Positions 1 through 9,036 of a DNA stretch of 64,000 bases are shown piece after piece. A model generated the notes under the pieces. It was given only the letters and a program-made list of their open reading frames with translations, was not told where the DNA came from and searched no databases. A program made the translations under genes and the position numbers. Within the stretch, counting starts at the first letter, position 1. Each line of letters starts with the position of its first letter. The stretch spans positions 868,001 to 932,000 of the forward strand of contig CAXXSW010000007.1 of the NCBI GenBank assembly GCA_963677625.2, written 5' to 3'. The stretch comes from UBA1351 sp963677625. GTDB taxonomy: Bacteria > Bacillota > Clostridia > Lachnospirales > Vallitaleaceae.

Positions 1-1904
<1,904 letters not shown>

Positions 1905-2060
1905 AGAAAGGAGAAGTCAGGTAACTGATTTTTCCCAAGCTTTTAGAGTATAATAGATTTAGGTTATTTGATGGTTTACACTTGGTAAACGATAGGTTGA
2001 CTTTATTTGGTATAGTAGTTTTTGAGTAGTTGAATATACTTCGAAAGAAGATTTTCATAT

Positions 2061-2132
2061 TCCTCAATAGCTCAATGGTAGAGCACACGGCTGTTAACCG
2101 TGGGGTTGTTGGTTCGAGTCCAACTTGGGGAG
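2061..2132 (+). tRNA. tRNA-Asn (anticodon GTT)
   Basis: Cloverleaf with acceptor arm TCCTCAA pairing TTGGGGA, anticodon loop CTGTTAA giving GTT, and T-loop GGTTCGAGTCC. The 3' CCA is not encoded. It lies about 155 bp after 23S and before the 5S gene, so it belongs to the rRNA operon. Confidence 0.96.
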
Positions 2133-2180
2133 TTATAAAGGATTTATTCTTTATCAGCTTTCTTTATATTGTTTACACAA

Positions 2181-2252
2181 GGCCCGTTGGTCAAGCGGTC
2201 AAGACACCGCCCTTTCACGGCGGTAACAAGGGTTCGATTCCCTTACGGGTCA
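2181..2252 (+). tRNA. tRNA-Glu (anticodon TTC)
   Basis: Acceptor arm GGCCCGT pairs ACGGGTC. The anticodon stem CCGCC/GGCGG encloses CTTTCAC, giving TTC, and the T-loop is GGTTCGATTCC. CCA is not encoded. The gene abuts the 5S rRNA, which begins immediately downstream. Confidence 0.95.
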
Positions 2253-2372
2253 TTTTGGTGGCGATGCGTCCTTGGGAAACACCCGTTCTCATACCGAACA
2301 CGATGGTTAAGCCTTGGACGGCCGATGATACTTGGTTGGAGACGACCTGGGAAAGTAGGTGGCTGCCAATTT
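2253..2372 (+). rRNA. 5S ribosomal RNA
   Basis: Contains the conserved 5S core GAAACACCCGTTCTCATACC, the GAACACGATGGTTAAGCC block, GCCGATGATACT and the closing GGGAAAGTAGGTGGCTGCCA. Ends are set by the terminal helix (TTGG near 2255 with CCAA near 2367) and are accurate to a few bases. It is separated from 23S by two tRNA genes, which is unusual. Confidence 0.94.
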
Positions 2373-2425
2373 TAGTATAAAAATATATTTTTAGATGGTT
2401 ATATGTTATAATGTAATCAAATTAT

Positions 2426-2496
2426 GGCGCCATAGCCAAGTGGTAAGGCAGAGGACTGCAACTCCTTTATCACCAGTTCAAATCTGGTTGGCGCCT
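2426..2496 (+). tRNA. tRNA-Cys (anticodon GCA)
   Basis: Acceptor arm GGCGCCA pairs TGGCGCC with discriminator T. The anticodon loop CTGCAAC gives GCA and the T-loop is AGTTCAAATCT. CCA is not encoded. Third tRNA of the rRNA operon, after 5S. Confidence 0.95.
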
Positions 2497-2538
2497 TTAT
2501 TCATCACTTTTGGTGAAATTAAGTAAATAATATTATAT

Positions 2539-2612
2539 CGCGGAGTGGAGCAGTCTGGAAGCTCGTCGGGCTCATAACCCGAAGGTCAGAGGTTCAAATC
2601 CTCTCTCCGCAA
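2539..2612 (+). tRNA. Initiator tRNA-fMet (anticodon CAT)
   Basis: Starts CGCGGAG and closes CTCCGCAA, so position 1 is C opposite A. This mismatch marks initiator rather than elongator tRNA-Met. The anticodon stem TCGGG/CCCGA carries the three consecutive G-C pairs typical of initiators, with loop CTCATAA. CCA is not encoded. Last gene before the operon terminator. Confidence 0.95.
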
Positions 2613-2616
2613 CTCT

Positions 2617-2645
2617 TAAAAAGCCGGTAAATACCGGCTTTTTTG
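2617..2645 (+). terminator. rRNA operon terminator
   Basis: AAAAGCCGGTA / TACCGGCTTTTT stem with a two-base loop followed by a T run, five bases after tRNA-fMet. A textbook intrinsic terminator ending the rRNA-tRNA transcription unit. Confidence 0.92.
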
Positions 2646-2669
2646 TTATCCTACAGGACAATTCTCTAT

Positions 2670-2948
2670 TTAAATTAAGCTAGTAAGTAAGTTTGCTATA
2701 GACTGATCAATTTGATTCCAGTCATGTCTATCTAGGGGCTGATTGTCTTTAGGGCCTAGTAAGCTTTTCTTATTGATCTTTGCCAGAACCTGAGTCTATT
2801 ATCAAGAGAGGATATTTGATCTAAAGGTTTGAGATCTACCAGATAATCTTTATTAGTAAGCTTATCTGAGATATATTGACCTATCTCTTTAGTCTATTTC
2901 TTTAGTGGTTTCTGTTTCGGTGTAATATGCTATGAGTATATTCTTCAT
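2670..2948 (-). pseudogene. Flavodoxin-like pseudogene
   Basis: A strong ribosome site (AGGAGG, minus strand near 2955-2960) and ATG at 2948 open a frame reading MKNILIAYYTETETTKEI, a typical flavodoxin start with the FMN-phosphate loop (T-x-T-x-x-T). It stops after 19 codons. A 13-bp tandem duplication (2881-2893 and 2894-2906, one mismatch) shifts the frame. In the next frame the sequence continues as GQYISDKLTNKDYLVDLKPL and on to SSLDN. A third frame gives a flavodoxin-like C-terminus (VLAKINKKSLLG to NLLTSLI) ending at 2670. About 60-80 central codons expected in a flavodoxin are missing. The gene is dead: at least one frameshift and one internal deletion. Which flavodoxin subfamily it was (electron carrier or HemG-like) cannot be settled from the remnants. 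Confidence 0.8.
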
Positions 2949-3038
2949 TTTCATCCTCCTAGCAAAGTACTATTATTATATATTAGAGTATAGAAGAGTT
3001 AGATAAGACCTGTTTAATGATAAAATCAAACGTTAATT

Positions 3039-3083
3039 AAAAGAAGCTACTTGCCTTTAAATTAGGCGAAGTAGCTTCTTTTA
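3039..3083 (-). terminator. Terminator after the flavoprotein gene
   Basis: AAGAAGCTACTTGCCT pairs with AGGCGAAGTAGCTTCTT (one bulge), flanked by short A and T runs on the two sides. It sits about 60 bp beyond the stop codon of the thioredoxin-reductase-like gene on the minus strand and could work in both directions. Confidence 0.8.
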
Positions 3084-3141
3084 TGACTATTATTTATTAT
3101 TTAGGTATAATAATAACTTATTTGTACTTGATACTTTACTA

Positions 3142-4392
3142 TTAGTGGCATTCAGCACATATAGATTCCAGATTATCAATAATTTTCTTTGCATCAAGAT
3201 AACCGATAAAACGTTCAGCAACTTTTCCTTCTTTGGTAAGGACAACTGCTGGGAATTCAGTTACATTCAGTCTATCTGCAATACCACTTGATTTGTAGAT
3301 ATCAACGCGGTTAACAATAACACTACCTTCAAAATGGTTTTCAATCTTTTCAATTTCCATGAGGAAATCACGACTTTCAGCGTCAACTGCATTGTAGATA
3401 AAAGTAAGACCAGGTTTGTCTTTTTGCATAATTACTTCGTGGAAGACTTCACTTTCAGCAATGTATTTTTCAGCTGCATAGCCAGCAATAGCACCATCAC
3501 CAACGGCTGTTGACACTTGTCTTAACCACTTATCCCTAACATCTCCAGCAGCAAATACTCCAGGAAGATTAGTTTCCATTTTTTCATTGGTGATGATATA
3601 ACCACGACCAGTTAGGCGAATTTGGTCTTTGACAATATCTGTATTAGGAATATAGCCGATAAATTCGAAGCAGTTATCACAAGCTACAGGAACTTCCTCG
3701 CCAGTTTTATGGTTTTTAAGTACCACAGTTTCAAGGTGTTCATTACCTTCAAAACGTGCTGCAGTTGTATTCCATATAAATTCCATTTTAGGGTTCTTGA
3801 GTGCAGCTTCTTTAGCAATTTCATTACAGTCCATTTTGCCTTCGTGGTGCATAACAGAAACAATAACTTTTTTGGCAAATTTAGTAAGGAACATACCTTC
3901 TTCAATAGCTGCATCACCACTACCAATGACAACTACAGTTTTATCAGTATTGGCAGCTGCATCACAAGTTGCACAGAAAGAGATACCTTTGTCAAATAAG
4001 AAATTTTCTTCTCCTTCAGCATGAGTGATACGGTTTTTACTTCCTGTTGCAAGAATAACGGACTTTGCAAGGTATTTATTTCTAAAAGTTTCCACAACTT
4101 TTTCATCACCTTCAAGATTTACAGTTTTAACGTCTGTAAGTTTGAAATTAACGCCCATTTTCTTAGCTTGTTCTTTCATAAGGTTAGTTATATCTTCACC
4201 TTTTGGGCTATTAGGGAAACCAGGGTAATTTTCTACTTCGTTTGTATAGGTAGCAAGTCCACCTATAAGGGCTTTTTCAATAAGTAATGTGTTTAGACGT
4301 GCACGTCCTGCATATATTGCAGCAGTTAGACCAGCAGCACCACCACCGATGATGACTACGTCATAATGCTCAACTTTTTTTTCTCTAGCCAT
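3142..4392 (-). CDS. Thioredoxin-reductase-like flavoprotein with fused degenerate thioredoxin domain
   Basis: A 416-residue pyridine-nucleotide disulfide oxidoreductase. Residues 1-318 are a TrxB-type core: FAD-binding GGGAAG (16-21), the redox pair CATC (Cys140, Cys143) and an NAD(P)H-binding GSGDAA (157-162). Residues about 322-416 are an added thioredoxin-fold domain. Its usual WCxxC is replaced by a stretch with no cysteine (NAVDAESRD), while the cis-proline region (VTEFPAVVL) is kept. The last five residues are CAECH, so a new CxxC pair (412, 415) sits at the very C-terminus. Ordinary TrxB is about 310 residues. It is last in the run of sulfur genes on the minus strand, 231 bp after the YeeE-type gene, so it may have its own promoter. 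Inferred role: passing electrons to sulfur or TusA-type partners. Direct thioredoxin reduction is an alternative. Confidence 0.85.
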   Translation of the reverse strand: MAREKKVEHYDVVIIGGGAAGLTAAIYAGRARLNTLLIEKALIGGLATYTNEVENYPGFPNSPKGEDITNLMKEQAKKMGVNFKLTDVKTVNLEGDEKVVETFRNKYLAKSVILATGSKNRITHAEGEENFLFDKGISFCATCDAAANTDKTVVVIGSGDAAIEEGMFLTKFAKKVIVSVMHHEGKMDCNEIAKEAALKNPKMEFIWNTTAARFEGNEHLETVVLKNHKTGEEVPVACDNCFEFIGYIPNTDIVKDQIRLTGRGYIITNEKMETNLPGVFAAGDVRDKWLRQVSTAVGDGAIAGYAAEKYIAESEVFHEVIMQKDKPGLTFIYNAVDAESRDFLMEIEKIENHFEGSVIVNRVDIYKSSGIADRLNVTEFPAVVLTKEGKVAERFIGYLDAKKIIDNLESICAECH

Positions 4393-4448
4393 GATTGTTC
4401 CTCCAGATTATCATATTTCTCATCATTAACAATTTTCAGTTTTCTGTA

Positions 4449-4480
4449 GACTATAAAGTAAATATAAATGGTTTATAGTC
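4449..4480. promoter_or_regulatory. 9-bp inverted repeat upstream of the flavoprotein gene
   Basis: GACTATAAA and TTTATAGTC are perfect inverted repeats separated by 14 bases, about 60 bp upstream of the start at 4392. It could be an operator or an RNA hairpin; the sequence does not decide which. Confidence 0.45.
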
Positions 4481-4517
4481 CATTTGTATATATTTTAGTG
4501 CGGAAAGGTGTGAATTT

Positions 4518-4562
4518 GGGCACGGGAGAAAATCCTACATAAATGTATGATTTTCTATGCCC
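4518..4562 (-). promoter_or_regulatory. Long hairpin between the YeeE-type and flavoprotein genes
   Basis: GGGCA...TGCCC outer arms enclose GAGAAAATC/GATTTTC and TACAT/ATGTA, making a nearly continuous stem of about 18 pairs. No T run follows in the minus direction, so it is not a standard terminator. It may be a processing or stability element, or an attenuator between the two genes. Confidence 0.5.
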
Positions 4563-4623
4563 TTATATTGTTGTTTAAGGAAAGATAAAATTTCCCTTGT
4601 TTATGCGAGTTTAACTAAGATGT

Positions 4624-5181
4624 TTACATAAAAAATTTGACAAGTAGTTTACTACCAACTACTGCTCCACCGAACATGGCTATAGCAAATACCCATCCAG
4701 ATAGAGATAAGGATGCAATACCACTGAAAAGTGCACCTATGTTACATCCAAAAGCAACTCTTGCTCCATAACCCATTAAGAGGCCGCCAAGAGAGGCTGC
4801 TATAACTTGCTTCTTGCTTTTAATCTTTTTAATTTTGAATTGTGAAGCAAATAATACAGCAAGAAGTGCTCCTAAAATAATTCCTATATTTCTCCAGCTT
4901 CCTGAGTGGTTAAGGAAACCGTTATTTAATGTAGCCTGAGCGCCATCACTGGAAAAATAATACCACTTGTCGACGCTGCCACCGAAGGCTTCATAGATCC
5001 ATGCTCCCCAGTTGGCGAATACGCCGGATACACCCCATGGGTTTCCGGTTGTTGCCAACGTTACAATTTGGAATAAGGATAGTAGAACAGCTCCGGTAAC
5101 GTAAGGCCAAGCATTTTTTAGCCATTTTTTATAAAACTCATTATTGCTGATTTTCAACATGGTTTCTTTAAATGTACTCAC
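4624..5181 (-). CDS. YeeE/YedE family transporter, C-terminal half
   Basis: A 185-residue membrane protein carrying the second half of the YeeE/YedE (TsuA) thiosulfate-transporter fold. The diagnostic segment GARVAFGCNIGA holds Cys146, equivalent to one of the conserved cysteines along the substrate path in TsuA. Four to five hydrophobic segments are visible. Full-length family members have about 350-400 residues; this protein plus the 229-residue partner encoded upstream add up to that length. The two probably form one heteromeric carrier. The ribosome site GGAGGTC precedes ATG at 5181. It follows the two TusA-like genes with a 26-bp gap and is surely cotranscribed. Thiosulfate is the likely cargo; sulfide, polysulfide or selenium species remain possible. 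Confidence 0.85.
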   Translation of the reverse strand: MSTFKETMLKISNNEFYKKWLKNAWPYVTGAVLLSLFQIVTLATTGNPWGVSGVFANWGAWIYEAFGGSVDKWYYFSSDGAQATLNNGFLNHSGSWRNIGIILGALLAVLFASQFKIKKIKSKKQVIAASLGGLLMGYGARVAFGCNIGALFSGIASLSLSGWVFAIAMFGGAVVGSKLLVKFFM

Positions 5182-5207
5182 GTTAAGACCTCCGTATAAG
5201 TCGCTAT

Positions 5208-5435
5208 TTACTTAACTTTTTCGATAATAACTTCCCACTCGCCGTCGTCAACTTCTTCAACTTCAACGTTGTGGCCGTCTTTACGAGCCCACTCAGGAAC
5301 ATTTTTCATAGCACAGGAGTGGTCGATTTGGCAGATGAGAACATCGCCGATTTCCATTTCTTTTAATTTATTCTGAGCCTTTACTAGTGGAACTGGACAA
5401 GCTTCACCGAGGCAATCAATTACGATTTCTTGCAT
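5208..5435 (-). CDS. TusA-like sulfur carrier protein, copy 1
   Basis: A 75-residue SirA/TusA/YedF-fold protein with the signature CPVP (Cys13 is the persulfide-carrying residue) and a second cysteine at position 8. TusA-like proteins beside YeeE/YedE transporters (TsuB type) receive sulfur on the cytoplasmic side. The protein is identical over all 75 residues to the product of the next gene (5481-5708). The two genes differ by only two silent changes near the 3' end. It lies between its twin and the transporter half gene, with a good ribosome site (AGGAG). Confidence 0.92.
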   Translation of the reverse strand: MQEIVIDCLGEACPVPLVKAQNKLKEMEIGDVLICQIDHSCAMKNVPEWARKDGHNVEVEEVDDGEWEVIIEKVK

Positions 5436-5480
5436 GATAATTCTCCTTTATATAATTCTTATGATCATTGGTATATTTAA

Positions 5481-5708
5481 TTACTTAACTTTTTCGATAA
5501 TAACTTCCCATTCGCCATCGTCAACTTCTTCAACTTCAACGTTGTGGCCGTCTTTACGAGCCCACTCAGGAACATTTTTCATAGCACAGGAGTGGTCGAT
5601 TTGGCAGATGAGAACATCGCCGATTTCCATTTCTTTTAATTTATTCTGAGCCTTTACTAGTGGAACTGGACAAGCTTCACCGAGGCAATCAATTACGATT
5701 TCTTGCAT
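5481..5708 (-). CDS. TusA-like sulfur carrier protein, copy 2
   Basis: Protein identical to the 75-residue product of 5208-5435: CPVP with Cys13 as sulfur carrier, Cys8 nearby. It is the first of the pair after the 229-residue transporter subunit (50-bp gap) and has its own ribosome site (AGGAGAAA). Duplicating the carrier may serve gene dosage, because the proteins cannot differ in specificity. Confidence 0.92.
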   Translation of the reverse strand: MQEIVIDCLGEACPVPLVKAQNKLKEMEIGDVLICQIDHSCAMKNVPEWARKDGHNVEVEEVDDGEWEVIIEKVK

Positions 5709-5758
5709 GATAATTTCTCCTTTTCTGAATTCATTCTTTTTGGATTATTATATAATGA

Positions 5759-6448
5759 TTAATGATTTGCTTTTGCATCTTGCCATTTTTCAGCGGCAAC
5801 GTATAGGCAGAAAATTAAGAGTAGTTGAATAACTACGGCACCAAACCATCCGAATACATCAGGAAGGAAAACTTTGACACCTTTTGAAATAAATACATCT
5901 TTCCACCAGCCAAAGTGATTAGCTCCAAGTAAAGAACCAATAACGAAAAAGACTAGGGATATTATTTGCATGATAAAACCTTCTCCAACACGCATTAATG
6001 TACCGGAAGCACATCCACCTGCAATAACCATTCCCACACCGAACATGAAAGCACCGATAACAGTCGCTAAACTGATTGGTACCACATAACTCATACCTGG
6101 AATTGGAAGACCTTGTCTAAAGTAACCATATTTAATAGCTGCAAAGCCAATGGTAGTTATAGCAAAAGCAATAAGTACTGCTCTTGTTAAAGTCGTTCCG
6201 CCAGTAAGATATGGATCACGCATGGAAGCTGTAAAACAAAATCTTGCACGTTGAAGGATATAACCAAAAGCTAAACCGGTAGCAAAAAACAATGCTGTTC
6301 CATTATCTCTTCCCAATAAGAAAAAGGCGATAGCGGCAACGACAACCAATCCAATAATCGCTTGTGGTAATTGGCTTTTCTTAGGTTTTCTTGCTCTGGA
6401 TCTGCTTGAACTTCTACGAATCGTTGAAGTTGATCCTGTATCACTCAT
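5759..6448 (-). CDS. YeeE/YedE family transporter, N-terminal half
   Basis: A 229-residue membrane protein with a basic, serine-rich cytoplasmic N-terminus (about 28 residues) and five to six hydrophobic segments. It carries two of the conserved YeeE/YedE cysteine motifs: ARFCF (Cys71) and AGGCASG (Cys146). The third, GCNIGA, is in the product of 4624-5181, which supports a split transporter. First gene of the minus-strand operon; ribosome site AAGGAGTG before ATG 6448. It is divergent from a LysR regulator, with a palindromic site between them. Inferred function: uptake of thiosulfate or a related sulfane-sulfur compound, delivered to the TusA-like carriers. Confidence 0.86.
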   Translation of the reverse strand: MSDTGSTSTIRRSSSRSRARKPKKSQLPQAIIGLVVVAAIAFFLLGRDNGTALFFATGLAFGYILQRARFCFTASMRDPYLTGGTTLTRAVLIAFAITTIGFAAIKYGYFRQGLPIPGMSYVVPISLATVIGAFMFGVGMVIAGGCASGTLMRVGEGFIMQIISLVFFVIGSLLGANHFGWWKDVFISKGVKVFLPDVFGWFGAVVIQLLLIFCLYVAAEKWQDAKANH

Positions 6449-6602
6449 GTCGATACACTCCTTTTTTAAAAATATTACTAAAATAATCTAAACTTTAACA
6501 AAGTTTGATAGCTTTTAGACAATGATTTTCGTTGTTGTGTAATTCCCATATCTAGGATAACACAAATGACAAGGGCTGTGAATCCATGCCTTTCTTATGC
6601 AG

Positions 6603-6619
6603 TATAAGCATTGCTTATA
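6603..6619. promoter_or_regulatory. Palindromic LysR-type operator
   Basis: TATAAGCA-T-TGCTTATA, a perfect 8-bp inverted repeat with one central base and a T-N11-A core, as bound by LysR-family regulators. It lies between the divergent transporter operon and the LysR gene and overlaps the -35 of the latter, which suggests autoregulation plus control of the transporter operon. Confidence 0.75.
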
Positions 6620-6638
6620 ACAAAAAGTATGTTATAAT
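6611..6638 (+). promoter_or_regulatory. Promoter of the LysR gene
   Basis: -35 TTGCTT (6611-6616), 16-base spacer, -10 TATAAT (6633-6638), about 80 bp before the LysR start. The -35 sits inside the palindromic operator. Confidence 0.65.
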
Positions 6639-6717
6639 CTTCATATATAGTAATATTAGATGAAAAATTAACCAATTTTTTTTAATGAAAAAGGCTTGTT
6701 TTTTTTGAGGTGATTCT

Positions 6718-7614
6718 ATGCATATTGATGCACTACGTTATTTCCATAATGTTGTTGAAGAAAAATCCATATCTAAAGCAGCAGCAAAAACTCATATTTC
6801 TCAATCAGCTTTAAGTCAAATGATTCACAAACTTGAAGAAGATTTAGGTGTTCCTTTGCTGAATAGGTCCAATAGGGGAGTTACTTTGACAGAACCTGGA
6901 GAGATAGTGCTTAAGTATTCTAATAATATCATTAAGAATTTTGATAAAATGATGGATGATTTGGAACGTTATGATGCAAATGAGAACAAAATTGTCATTG
7001 GTGGGACCTGGTCTTTGGCTGCATATTCATTACCCTGTATGCTTTATCGTATTAAGAAGCATTTTCCTGATTACAGTTTTAATCTGGAAGCTAAGACAGT
7101 TAATGAAGTTATTCACGATATTCGTGAAGACCTTACAAATCTTGGTTTTGTAGATATGATTATTGAAGATCCCGAACTGGTTTATCATAAGATGGGACAA
7201 GAAAAGGTTGTTCTTATTGCAAAGAGGGATTATAATATTGCCGATAAGATTAATATTAATGACTTAACTAAAGTTGAGCTCATTATGTGTACGATGAACA
7301 AGAAAACCTGTGAACACTTAGATGATGCATTAAAAATTGTTGATATGAAATTGGATAACCTAAATGTTATTTTTAATGCGGATACTTTAACAGCAGTTAA
7401 GTCTTCAGTTCTTAATGGCTATGGTATGGCCTTTGTGCCCTACGAATCCATTAAACATGAATTATATGAAAAATCCATCAAATTGGTAGAAATAGAAGAT
7501 GTGAATTTGGACTATGATATATATATGGTTAGTAAGAAAAATAAAAAGCTTTCACCATCCGTTCGCGATTCAAGAGAATATCTTATCGAGATTGGGCGTA
7601 AAAGCTTTTGCTAG
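6718..7614 (+). CDS. LysR-family transcriptional regulator
   Basis: A 298-residue LTTR of standard length. The N-terminal winged HTH (about residues 1-60) reads as the family's usual start, with the recognition segment SKAAAKTHISQSALSQMIHK. Residues 90-295 are the periplasmic-binding-like effector domain. It is divergent from the split YeeE/YedE-TusA operon and shares an intergenic region with a palindromic T-N11-A site, so it most likely controls that operon in response to a sulfur metabolite, as CysB/CysL-type regulators do. The effector is unknown. Its stop codon overlaps by 4 bp with that of a convergent third TusA-like gene. Confidence 0.93.
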   Translation: MHIDALRYFHNVVEEKSISKAAAKTHISQSALSQMIHKLEEDLGVPLLNRSNRGVTLTEPGEIVLKYSNNIIKNFDKMMDDLERYDANENKIVIGGTWSLAAYSLPCMLYRIKKHFPDYSFNLEAKTVNEVIHDIREDLTNLGFVDMIIEDPELVYHKMGQEKVVLIAKRDYNIADKININDLTKVELIMCTMNKKTCEHLDDALKIVDMKLDNLNVIFNADTLTAVKSSVLNGYGMAFVPYESIKHELYEKSIKLVEIEDVNLDYDIYMVSKKNKKLSPSVRDSREYLIEIGRKSFC

Positions 7615-7835
7615 GAGATATTTTTGGTAATGGTGATTTCCCAAACTCCATTGATGACTTCATCTATATGTAAGGTGTAATGCCTTATGGTGAAGTACTC
7701 TTCAATGGATTCTACAACACAAGAGTGGTCAGTGACCATGGTCAGATGATCGCCTGGTGTCAGGTCCTTAACTAGGTCTTTGGCTTTTAGTAGGGGTACT
7801 GGGCAAAAATCACCGAAGCAATTAAGTTTTTCCAT
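7611..7835 (-). CDS. TusA-like sulfur carrier protein, third paralog
   Basis: A 74-residue TusA-fold protein with the sulfur-carrier motif CPVP (FCPVPLLKA). It is clearly diverged from the two identical copies upstream. ATG 7835 is chosen over the in-frame TTG at 7841 because AAAGGA lies six bases before it. It is tail-to-tail with the LysR gene (4-bp overlap) and divergent from the aminotransferase gene at 7900, leaving about 64 bp for both upstream regions. It may hand sulfur to a different acceptor from that used by the twin copies. Confidence 0.9.
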   Translation of the reverse strand: MEKLNCFGDFCPVPLLKAKDLVKDLTPGDHLTMVTDHSCVVESIEEYFTIRHYTLHIDEVINGVWEITITKNIS

Positions 7836-7899
7836 TTTCAATCCTTTCTTTGACTATTATATCTTATTCCCAGTCTTTTCACATGTCAAGAGGGTTCCT

Positions 7900-9036
7900 A
7901 TGATTAAATTCCAACGTCCTTATGAGTTAGATCAAAGTTTAGAATATATACGAGACACATTCCATGAAGAGCATACTGAGGGTGACGGCAAGTATACGAA
8001 ATTATGTAGTGACTGGATCAACAGACGGATAGGTAGTCGTCATACTTTTATGATGAATTCTTGTACATCTGCCCTAGAATGTGCCGTTCGTGTGATTGGT
8101 CTTGAAGAAGGAGATGAAGTAATTTTACCTTCTTTTACCCATCCATCGACAGCTAATGCAATTGTTCTTGCAGGTGGTAGACCTGTTTTTTCACAAATAG
8201 AAAAGAAACATATGACCCTTGATCCACAACGGCTTGAAGAAAAGATTACACCACGGACTAAGGCGGTTATGGTGGTTCACTATGGTGGAATCAGCTGTGA
8301 TATGGATCCTATTATGGATATCTGCCGTAATCACGGATTAAAAGTAATTGAAGATTGCGCCCAGTCTTTTTTGTCTACTTATAAGGGTAGGTATACGGGG
8401 ACGATTGGTGATTTTGGATGTTTTAGTTTTCATGGGACTAAAGATATTCTTGCAGGTGAAGGTGGTGGTCTTATTGTCAATAATGATGAAGATGTAAGGT
8501 CAGTTGAGATCTTTAGGCAAAAAGGAACGAACAGAGATTCTTTTGCAAGAGGGGATTCAGCCTTTTATGAGTGGGTCGGTCAGGGTTCTTCATATTCACC
8601 TTCTGAATTGAATATGGCTCTTTTGTACAGTCAACTTGAAAAGGCAGATGAAATTTTGGCTAATAAGCGTAAGATTTATGACTATTATAAACATCACATA
8701 AACAGGATAATTGAGTCTAGTAATAGTCAAAATCGTCTTTTTTGTACGAGTGGAGAAACTATGTCTGCTAATGGTCATCTTTTCTATCTGGTATTTAATG
8801 AAGAAGAAGATGGGATACGTTTTGTCGATTTTATGAAAAGACATGATATTGATGTAAGAACTCATTTTGTGCCTTTACACGAAAGTATAATGGGAAGACG
8901 ATATATAGATGATACAAGAGATTTTGGTTATGAAAAAGGACTAGGCAAGCGCTTGGTTCGACTTCCTCTATATGCCAATCTGGAACATGTTGATTACTAT
9001 AAAGTTGTTGTGGTGGTGAAAGATTATCTCTTATGA
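7900..9036 (+). CDS. DegT/DnrJ/EryC1 (WecE/ArnB-type) sugar aminotransferase
   Basis: A 378-residue PLP-dependent nucleotide-sugar aminotransferase. Visible features: the SCTSALE segment (54-60), EDCAQS (151-156), and the PLP-binding lysine in FHGTKDILAGEGGG (Lys181). Overall it is closest to the WecE/RffA group, which makes 4-amino-4,6-dideoxyhexoses on dTDP-sugars. ATG 7900 with GAGGG just upstream is preferred to the longer open frame, because family homology begins MIKFQRPY. The next gene overlaps the stop by 4 bp (ATGA), so translation is coupled. With the GT2 and ATP-grasp genes it should make, load and modify an amino sugar. The exact sugar cannot be read from the sequence. Confidence 0.9.
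   Translation: MIKFQRPYELDQSLEYIRDTFHEEHTEGDGKYTKLCSDWINRRIGSRHTFMMNSCTSALECAVRVIGLEEGDEVILPSFTHPSTANAIVLAGGRPVFSQIEKKHMTLDPQRLEEKITPRTKAVMVVHYGGISCDMDPIMDICRNHGLKVIEDCAQSFLSTYKGRYTGTIGDFGCFSFHGTKDILAGEGGGLIVNNDEDVRSVEIFRQKGTNRDSFARGDSAFYEWVGQGSSYSPSELNMALLYSQLEKADEILANKRKIYDYYKHHINRIIESSNSQNRLFCTSGETMSANGHLFYLVFNEEEDGIRFVDFMKRHDIDVRTHFVPLHESIMGRRYIDDTRDFGYEKGLGKRLVRLPLYANLEHVDYYKVVVVVKDYLL

Larger units (their letters stand above)
5208..5722 (-). repeat. Tandem gene duplication (two 228-bp TusA-like copies)
   Basis: Copies at 5208-5435 and 5481-5708 are near identical in DNA, including the ribosome-site region. Flanking sequence diverges immediately outside the genes. Only two bases differ, both silent, in the codons for the C-terminal part. 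This fits a recent duplication or ongoing gene conversion. Confidence 0.95.

Noticed and set aside
3622..4287. Plus-strand open frames opposite the flavoprotein gene
   Set aside because: Shadows of a clear conserved minus-strand gene; no ribosome sites and no recognisable protein features.
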